A stretch of DNA of 6,600 bases from the NCBI GenBank assembly GCA_011391855.1, contig JAABPT010000081.1, positions 1-6,600 on the forward strand, in the 5' to 3' direction. The DNA comes from Burkholderiales bacterium (GTDB taxonomy: Bacteria > Pseudomonadota > Gammaproteobacteria > Burkholderiales > Burkholderiaceae_C). Positions 1-5,282 of the stretch are shown piece by piece. Positions within the stretch are counted from its first letter, which is position 1, and every line of letters starts with the position of its first letter. The notes beneath the pieces are model-generated. The model was not told the DNA's origin. It made no database searches and saw only the letters and a list, made by a program, of their open reading frames with translations. The position numbers and the translations under genes are program-made.

Positions 1-288
1 GTGATCAACGTGGGCTGGCGGCCGCTGATGTGGCTGGCCGACCAGGTGCGCTGGCTGCACAGTGATGATCACCCGGCGCAAGACATCGATGCCGCACAGT
101 TCCGCGTGAGCATGCCGGAATCGATTGAATCCTTTGTGCGTGTCCGCCTGCCCGAGGCCCGTCGCATCGAGCTGTGCTACACGCCGCAGCAGGTGGTGAT
201 CCGCCGCGGGTGGGAGCCGATCGCGGACGGCTGCCAGGCCGCAGCCGGCGACGACGTGGTGCTGCTGATGGACGGGCCAGCGCAATGA
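1..288 (+). CDS. Unknown protein, probably C-terminal part (open at left edge)
   Basis: I do not recognise this protein. The frame is open from the first base and ends with TGA at 286-288. The first codon is GTG, but because the frame is not closed upstream this is more likely an internal valine than the start. Ninety-five residues are visible. Third positions are mostly G or C, as in the clear genes of the window, which supports real coding. It begins with a Trp-rich stretch (GWRPLMWLADQVRWLH), continues into a mixed polar part, and ends in alternating hydrophobic/charged stretches that could be beta strands (RIELCY, QVVIRRGW, DDVVLLMDG). I see no signal peptide, clear membrane segment or catalytic motif. 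It converges on the minus-strand gene set and is probably not functionally tied to it. Confidence 0.6.
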   Translation: MINVGWRPLMWLADQVRWLHSDDHPAQDIDAAQFRVSMPESIESFVRVRLPEARRIELCYTPQQVVIRRGWEPIADGCQAAAGDDVVLLMDGPAQ

Positions 289-318
289 CCAGCGCTCACG
301 TCCGTGGCCAGCTGCCGG

Positions 319-542
319 CTACTTTTCCAACGGATTCGCCAGCAGCCAGTTGGCCGGGTAGGCGCGCAGGAGCGCCAGGTTCAGGTGCCGCCCCAGTGGT
401 CCACCTGCCGCCGGGTCTCGTCGAATCTGCGGCCGCCGTAGCCATCTCCAACTGCAAGCCGGACGACGTCCGCAGGCGCAAGCCCAGCGATCGTACCCGA
501 GGCGGCCGGCACCGACGTGATCAGCGCCCCCGCTGCCTCGCG
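319..542 (-). pseudogene. Possible eroded C-terminal coding remnant with one frameshift
   Basis: This stretch lies directly after the porin stop codon. In the porin's own frame the codons from 542 downward read without a stop through RRFDETRRQVDHWG, then stop at about 382. If one G is added in the GGGG run near 391-394 (CCCC on the plus strand), reading passes into the frame GRHLNLALLRAYPANW followed by LLANPLEK and a TAG stop at 319-321. The joined text looks like natural protein, and its third positions are mostly G/C, especially in the last 24 codons, which use CTG for leucine and GCC/GCG for alanine. No start codon with a ribosome binding site precedes it. I do not recognise the family. 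It may be the tail of a decayed gene, a sequencing indel, or chance in GC-rich DNA. Confidence 0.3.
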
Positions 543-1919
543 TCAGAAACTGACCTTGGTCGAAAACTGAAGCCGGTAGTCCGTGGCCGACGCGCCGCTC
601 TTCTGTTCGAGCCCGCCAAACACGAACTCAAGTCCGGTGAGTACGTTCTTAGCCGGGGTGTACAGCAGGTTCACGTTGCCGTAGCTGCCGCGGCGAAAAG
701 CCGTGCCGGTCTGACCGTCGGTGTTCTTCTGCTGGTGCTGCGAGAAGCCGACCGTGCTGCTCCATTTGTCGGACCAGGCGTGGTTGTAGTAAGCCAACCA
801 GCCGATCGAGGGTACGGTCTCGGCGCGCAGCCCCTGGCCTGGCGCCAGGTCGACGCCGCCGTCGTTCATGTAGCTGGCAATGGCCTGGCCCGCAGCGAAC
901 TGCCAGGTCAGCGAATCCTTGCCCAGCAGGTTGAAGGCCCCGGTGAAATTCAGCCCGTAACCGGTCTTGTGGCCGGAGGGGTTGCCATTGGGCGTGAGCG
1001 TGTTCTGGTAGCCCACCTGGCGCAGGATGGCGGCGGCGCGCAGGTGGCCCCAGTCGCGATCCATACGCCACGCTGCAGTCGCGTCAGGCAAGCGGTTCCA
1101 GCCGGTGAAGCCGGCGCCGAACTCGGGCGCGATGTCGCTGATCTTGCCGGTGTCGAGGGCCGAGTTCGGCGCTTCCAGCGAGAACGCCAGGCTCATGCCG
1201 TCCTTGGCCCAGGGGGTGATACGCAGCTGCGGGTTGCGCACGAACACCATGCCGCTGGGACCCCAATAGTCGATGGTGTTGGGAAACACATCAATGTCCA
1301 TGAAATTCGAATCGGTCTGCCCGATACCGAACATGCCGATCTCGGCCCAGGCGCGCAGCCAGTGGATGTTGGTGCTGCCATCGGAGGCGAACAGGTCGAA
1401 GGCCACGTCGGTCTTGATCAGACCCAGGCCTGTGGGGATGAAGCCTTTGAAGCCCAGGCTAGATTGACGGATGCTGAAGATGCTGGCAACGTCCTTGCCG
1501 CAACCGGCATCACCGGGGCAATTGACCGGGATCTGCGACGGCCGCAGCGTCGCGTCGTAGTCTGGGTTCATACGCTTGAAGTCGTAGATCGCGTCGAGCA
1601 TCACCTGGCCGTAAACCTCGATACGCGCCTTGTTGGCTTGGGCGGCACCGTCCTCGGGGCGGCTGCCGGGGGCGACCACGGGCGCGCTCCATGTGGGCGT
1701 GGCCGCTGTGCTGGCCGCAGGTGTGGCGGGTGTGGCGCTGGCGGCAGGTACGGCAGCTACAGCGGGCTTTTGCTGCTCCAGCGCCTGGACGCGGCCCTGC
1801 AGTTCCTGGATGGTCTTCAAGGCCTGGTCGAGTGTGGCCTTCAGTTCTTCGACAGACTGCGCTTGCGCGCCGCCGCACAAGGCGAGCGCGACCACCGCCG
1901 CCGCTGCTGTTCTTTTCAT
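543..1919 (-). CDS. DcaP-type trimeric outer-membrane porin
   Basis: This 458-residue protein is a predicted outer-membrane diffusion channel. Residues 1-20 form a signal peptide (Lys/Arg start, Ala/Val core, cleavage after AQA). Residues 22-50 form a heptad-like coiled coil (VEELKATLDQALKTIQELQ and onward). Residues 51-95 are an Ala/Pro/Thr-rich linker. From about residue 98 (ARIEVYGQVMLDAIYDF) to the end there are alternating amphipathic strands closing on a C-terminal Phe (KVSF), the usual signal for barrel insertion. A periplasmic coiled coil plus barrel is the architecture of the DcaP family, whose Acinetobacter member is a trimer involved in dicarboxylate uptake. C134 and C140 lie in a probable surface loop and could form a disulfide. 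The start is supported by AGGAG at 1925-1929, five bases ahead of ATG. It is the last gene of the set, 31 bases after the decarboxylase stop, so its cargo is probably the amino acid or amine handled by that enzyme; this is inferred from context only. Confidence 0.88.
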   Translation of the reverse strand: MKRTAAAAVVALALCGGAQAQSVEELKATLDQALKTIQELQGRVQALEQQKPAVAAVPAASATPATPAASTAATPTWSAPVVAPGSRPEDGAAQANKARIEVYGQVMLDAIYDFKRMNPDYDATLRPSQIPVNCPGDAGCGKDVASIFSIRQSSLGFKGFIPTGLGLIKTDVAFDLFASDGSTNIHWLRAWAEIGMFGIGQTDSNFMDIDVFPNTIDYWGPSGMVFVRNPQLRITPWAKDGMSLAFSLEAPNSALDTGKISDIAPEFGAGFTGWNRLPDATAAWRMDRDWGHLRAAAILRQVGYQNTLTPNGNPSGHKTGYGLNFTGAFNLLGKDSLTWQFAAGQAIASYMNDGGVDLAPGQGLRAETVPSIGWLAYYNHAWSDKWSSTVGFSQHQQKNTDGQTGTAFRRGSYGNVNLLYTPAKNVLTGLEFVFGGLEQKSGASATDYRLQFSTKVSF

Positions 1920-1931
1920 CGCATCTCCTGT

Positions 1932-1949
1932 GTCGGCATGCAGGCCGAC
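1932..1949 (-). promoter_or_regulatory. Small intercistronic hairpin before the porin ribosome binding site
   Basis: In the 31-base gap between the decarboxylase stop and the porin start, the minus strand reads GTCGGC, then CTGCAT, then GCCGAC. This is a perfect six-base-pair GC-rich stem with a six-base loop. No T-run follows, so it is not a standard intrinsic terminator. It ends two bases before the AGGAG of the porin, so it could affect transcript decay or porin translation. A stem this short can also arise by chance in GC-rich DNA. Confidence 0.35.
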
Positions 1950-1950
1950 T

Positions 1951-4257
1951 TCACGGCTTCGGCTTCAGGCAATACACGTGATACACGCCGCCCTTTTCAA
2001 TGGTGCCCTCGACTTCCTTCGCGAAGCCGGGGAATGTTTCGGCCCAGTGTTGCAAGACGCGCAGGTAACTGATCCACGCGCCGTCGGCTGGCCCGATGTT
2101 CTCGCCGGGCATCACGATCGGGATACCCGGCGGGTACGGGATCACACCGACCGTCACCACGCGGTTTGCCATCTGCTCCAGCGGCACCAGCTCGACCTCT
2201 CCGGCCATCAGCTTCTGGAACGCCACACGCGGCGTGCACTCGGGCACCGGCAACTGCGCATAGGCCTGCGCCTCCCAGTGGCCCATGCGGCCGGCGCGCA
2301 ACTCGGCCCACATCGCATCACCCAGGTCCTTCACGCCCATGCCGGCGTAGCGCGCAGGCGCCGCGGCCAGCACGCGCGGCAGCGCCTCGGCCAGCGGCGC
2401 GTTGGCGTCGTAGTCACGCTTGAAGTCGAGCAGCGTATTGATCAGCGTGCCCCACTTGCCCTTGGTCACGCCCATCGAGAACAAGAACAGCACCATGTGC
2501 GAGGTGGTGCGCGAGGGCACGATGCCGTGCTGGCCCAGGTAGGCTGTGACCAGATCGCCCGGCACGCCGTGCTCGGCCAGCGTGCCGTCGTCATTCATGC
2601 CCGGCGCGACGATACCGAACTTGATCGGGTCGAGCAGGCACCAGCCCTCCGGCAGGGCATCGAAGCCGTGCCAGCTTTCGCCCGGGTGCAGCACCCAGCA
2701 TGAGGGCTCGTGTGCCAGCAGCGCAGCCGGCGCGTCGGCGAAGGCGATGCGTTGGCCAGTGGCCGGGTCGGTCACCTCGGGCGCGTTCCACGGCGTGAAG
2801 AACCAATCGTGCTTCGCCGCGAGCTCACGCTGGAGGCGCGCAACCCCCTGGCGGCAGGCAATCGCCTCGTCGATCGCGTCCTGTGTCAGCACCTCGCCGG
2901 CCGGGCCGGCCATCATCGCCGCCGCCACTTCGTTACTGGCAATCAGTGCATACAGCGGCGAGGTCGAAGCCTGCGAACCATAGGCTTCGTTGAAGCGGCC
3001 ATGGTCAATCGCGCCACGGCCGTCACGCACATGGATGTAGGAGGTCTGCGACAGCGCGGCCAGCAGCTTGTGCGTCGAATGCGTCGCGTAAACGGTCGGG
3101 CCATCGTCGTCGTGGCTCTTGGCGTCGCCGCGCATCGCGTAGCGGTCGCGGTACATCGGGTTGAAGCGCGCGTAGCCGTACCACGCCTCGTCGAAGTGGA
3201 TGCGGTCCACGCTTCGCGCCAGCAGGTCTTGCGCGCCCTTGGCGTCGACGCACATGCCGTCATAGGTGCAGTTGGTGATGACGCTGTACACGGCGCGCTG
3301 GCTTGTCGCCTGTCTGGCCAGCGGGTTGGCGGCGATCTTCGCCGCGATGGCGGCCGGCGCCAACGCATCCGGGTGGATCGGCCCGATCACGCCGTAGCGG
3401 TTGCGCCCGGCCTGCAGGAACACGGGGATGCCTCCCGTGAGCGCCAGCCCCTGCTCGATCGACTTGTGGCAGTTGCGGTCACACAGCGCGATCTGTTGGT
3501 CGCCGATGCAGGCTGCCATGATGGTGCGATTCGATCCCGAGGTGCCGTTCAGCACCGAGTAGCTGCGGTCGCTGCCGAACACCTGCGATATATAGGCCTC
3601 GCTGTCGCCGATGGGCCCGGTGTGCGACAGCAGCGAGCCGAGTGCGCCGCGTTCGATACCCATGTCGGTGCGGAACAGTGTCTCGCCAAAAGCGTCGTGG
3701 AAGAGTCGGCCGATGGGCGATTTGCTGAAGGCCACGCCGCCCTGGTGCCCCGGCGCGGCCCACGAATACTCGGCGTCACGGTTGTAGTTGACCAGCGCGC
3801 GCGCGAACGGCGGCAGCAGCGTGTCGAAGTACCGGCTCACTGCCGCCTCAACGCGGCGGGCAATGAAGCCCGGGTCGTCCTGCAGCGTCCAGATGAACTC
3901 GTCGGCCATGCTCGCAACCTCAACCGTCACCTGGCCGGCAATGCTGTGGTCGGCGAGCAGGAAGATCGGCACGCTGGCATTGCGCTTGCGCACCGTGCGC
4001 AGCAGCTCGATCCCGGCGGCGCGGCTGGCTTCGTTCTTCGCGCCGAGTACCCAGTCGACGAGCACGCAGTGAATCGCCGAGTCGGACACGACGTTGGCTA
4101 TGCCGTCTTCGTACGACAGCGACTCGATCACTTCGACGCCACGCTCGCGCAGCGCCTCGACGATGGCGCGGATGCGCCGGCTGCCGGCGGTCGTTTGCGC
4201 GGCAAGGTCGTCGTCGATGCAGAGCACGCGGGAATGAATCAGTGACTGTCCGGGCAT
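1951..4257 (-). CDS. adiA: AdiA-type (biodegradative) arginine decarboxylase
   Basis: This cytoplasmic, PLP-dependent enzyme of 768 residues decarboxylates L-arginine to agmatine and CO2, consuming a proton. It belongs to the large fold-I Orn/Lys/Arg decarboxylases, which assemble as dimers and decamers. Residues 1-135 form the receiver-like wing domain (VLCIDDD at 11-17, LVDWVLG at 66-72). The catalytic core follows: SWAAPGHQGG (165-174), phosphate-binding TSGSNRT (239-245), H264 for ring stacking, FDEAWYGYARF (355-365) with D356 for the pyridine nitrogen, and ATHSTHKLL (391-399) with K397 as the PLP lysine. The C-terminal domain ends near IPYPPGIP (706-713). FDEAWYGYARF and ATHSTHKLL match the arginine enzyme as I remember it, not lysine or ornithine decarboxylases; length is close to E. 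coli AdiA (about 755). The start at 4257 is chosen because GGAG lies eight bases upstream and the protein then begins like its family. An in-frame ATG at 4383 would overlap the preceding gene. No key residue is missing. Confidence 0.93.
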   Translation of the reverse strand: MPGQSLIHSRVLCIDDDLAAQTTAGSRRIRAIVEALRERGVEVIESLSYEDGIANVVSDSAIHCVLVDWVLGAKNEASRAAGIELLRTVRKRNASVPIFLLADHSIAGQVTVEVASMADEFIWTLQDDPGFIARRVEAAVSRYFDTLLPPFARALVNYNRDAEYSWAAPGHQGGVAFSKSPIGRLFHDAFGETLFRTDMGIERGALGSLLSHTGPIGDSEAYISQVFGSDRSYSVLNGTSGSNRTIMAACIGDQQIALCDRNCHKSIEQGLALTGGIPVFLQAGRNRYGVIGPIHPDALAPAAIAAKIAANPLARQATSQRAVYSVITNCTYDGMCVDAKGAQDLLARSVDRIHFDEAWYGYARFNPMYRDRYAMRGDAKSHDDDGPTVYATHSTHKLLAALSQTSYIHVRDGRGAIDHGRFNEAYGSQASTSPLYALIASNEVAAAMMAGPAGEVLTQDAIDEAIACRQGVARLQRELAAKHDWFFTPWNAPEVTDPATGQRIAFADAPAALLAHEPSCWVLHPGESWHGFDALPEGWCLLDPIKFGIVAPGMNDDGTLAEHGVPGDLVTAYLGQHGIVPSRTTSHMVLFLFSMGVTKGKWGTLINTLLDFKRDYDANAPLAEALPRVLAAAPARYAGMGVKDLGDAMWAELRAGRMGHWEAQAYAQLPVPECTPRVAFQKLMAGEVELVPLEQMANRVVTVGVIPYPPGIPIVMPGENIGPADGAWISYLRVLQHWAETFPGFAKEVEGTIEKGGVYHVYCLKPKP

Positions 4258-4265
4258 GGTGAAAA

Positions 4266-4269
4266 CTCC
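4266..4269 (-). promoter_or_regulatory. Ribosome binding site fixing the decarboxylase start
   Basis: GGAG on the minus strand lies eight bases before the ATG at 4257. It favours this start over the upstream in-frame ATG at 4383, which would place the beginning of the gene inside the binding-protein gene. Confidence 0.65.
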
Positions 4270-4303
4270 GTGATGGCAATGCGAAGCGGGGGGGGCCCTG
4301 CGC

Positions 4304-5212
4304 TCAAGGTAGCGAGAAGCCGACGTAGGTCGCCTTGGTCGCGTCGTCAAAAGCGCCAAAGGAGCGCGTGTAGATTGCAGCAAATGCGGCCGAAGTGAAG
4401 AGCTTGCTCAACGCGGTATCGACCAGGAGCCGGAAGTCGTCGTCGTTGCGGCCCACCGCCAGGGCCATCAGCTCGGCGTTGAACCTGCGTTCCAGCACCA
4501 GCAGGTCGGTCGTGCCACGCGACACCTTGTCGAGCAGGAGCACGCGCTCGGTAAAAAATGCGTCGGCCTGGCGCGCCCGGACGAGTTCGACGCCCTTGGC
4601 GTCGTCGTCAACTGTGATCACATGGATGTTCACGTTGAGCTGGCGGAATCCAGCGCGTATCTTTTCCTCGGTCACTGTGCCAGCGCGCACCACATAGGTG
4701 TGGTTGGCCAGGCCGCGGTTCACGGTCGCGCGCCAGACCGGGCCGGTGGCGGCCACCTTGCCGTTGAGCACGTCGCGCATCGCGCGGGGCGAGTCAGCCC
4801 GCACCAGCACGCCGATGCCACCATTGAAAACGGGCAGCGAGTACGACACGCCGGCGCGGCGCTTCAAGGTTTCCACGGTCGGCGTGCACAGCAGGTCGAC
4901 TTCGCCCTTGGCCACGCTTTCGAGCGTGGTCTCGGCCTTCAGCTCGACCAGACGCACGTTCAGGGCGGGCAGCCCGAGCCGGGCCTTGACGGCCTCGGCC
5001 ACGTGTTGGCAAAGCTCGATGCCGAAACCGGTTGCCTTGCCGTCGCCAGACTTGGCCGAAAGCGGTGCCAAGCCATCGATGAAGCCGAGTTTGATAGTGC
5101 CCGCAGCCTTGATGCCCTCCAGCGTTTGCGCTGATGCAGCCAGGGGCGCGGCCAGGGCTGCCAAGAGGCCAGCGCCGAGCAGGCCGATGCGAAGCGTGCG
5201 AAGTGCGCCCAT
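4304..5212 (-). CDS. Periplasmic amino-acid-binding protein (SBP family 3, GltI-like)
   Basis: This is a secreted solute-binding protein of 302 residues in the family that serves polar amino acid ABC transporters. Residues 1-28 form a signal peptide (ALRTLRIG, then a Leu/Ala core, cleavage after ASA at 28). No lipobox cysteine is present, so it should be soluble in the periplasm. The mature part starts in family style (LEGIKAAGTIKLGFIDGLAP). Typical ligand-site elements are visible: GFGIELCQHVAEAV (62-75), GEVDLLCTPTVETLKRR (103-119), whose Arg would pair with the ligand carboxylate, and ADAFFTE (216-222), whose D217 would hold the amino group. C68 and C109 are the only cysteines and might pair. 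The start at 5212 has GAGGA eight bases upstream. ATGs at 5227 and 5269 are in frame and would lengthen the signal peptide, but I see weaker sites ahead of them. No permease or ATPase gene adjoins. The ligand cannot be read from the sequence; arginine is a guess from the neighbours. Confidence 0.87.
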   Translation of the reverse strand: MGALRTLRIGLLGAGLLAALAAPLAASAQTLEGIKAAGTIKLGFIDGLAPLSAKSGDGKATGFGIELCQHVAEAVKARLGLPALNVRLVELKAETTLESVAKGEVDLLCTPTVETLKRRAGVSYSLPVFNGGIGVLVRADSPRAMRDVLNGKVAATGPVWRATVNRGLANHTYVVRAGTVTEEKIRAGFRQLNVNIHVITVDDDAKGVELVRARQADAFFTERVLLLDKVSRGTTDLLVLERRFNAELMALAVGRNDDDFRLLVDTALSKLFTSAAFAAIYTRSFGAFDDATKATYVGFSLP

Positions 5213-5220
5213 GATCGAGG

Positions 5221-5225
5221 TCCTC
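5221..5225 (-). promoter_or_regulatory. Ribosome binding site favouring the 5212 start
   Basis: GAGGA on the minus strand lies eight bases ahead of the ATG at 5212. It overlaps the alternative upstream ATG at 5227 (ATGAGGACC), so initiation at 5227 and binding at this site would compete. Confidence 0.5.
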
Positions 5226-5282
5226 ATACTGTTGTGCAACGGGAGTGCGGGGGGTAAGGAGTAGCGCATGGTGTCCGCCGAC

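Noticed and set aside
277..295. Direct repeat CCAGCGC at 277-283 and 289-295 around the stop of the first gene
   Set aside because: Seven bases of GC-rich sequence repeated once is expected by chance, and no target-site or element boundary is nearby.
296..481. Minus-strand open frame of 61 codons
   Set aside because: Its third-position pattern and Pro/Ala/Gly-rich product are poor. The coding-like signal here is in the other two minus frames, joined by a frameshift.
499..540. Inverted repeat CGAGGC/GCCTCG as terminator after the porin
   Set aside because: The stem is only six pairs with a loop of about 30 bases and no T-run on the minus strand, so it does not qualify as an intrinsic terminator.
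174..2072. Very long plus-strand open frame (632 codons) across the porin gene
   Set aside because: It is antisense to a well-supported porin and has an Arg/Gly/Ala-rich composition without domains. Long antisense frames are expected opposite GC-rich genes.
1630..2703. Plus-strand open frame of 357 codons spanning the porin/decarboxylase junction
   Set aside because: It runs antisense through two real genes and their ribosome binding site, and is a GC-driven shadow.
2710..4245. Plus-strand open frame of 511 codons opposite the decarboxylase
   Set aside because: It mirrors a highly conserved decarboxylase and is full of Arg, Val, His and Gly without recognisable motifs; a shadow frame.
4258..4383. 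N-terminal extension of the decarboxylase to the ATG at 4383
   Set aside because: The extra 42 residues are Arg/Pro-rich, overlap the end of the binding-protein gene, and are unlike the family. The ATG at 4257 has a good ribosome binding site.
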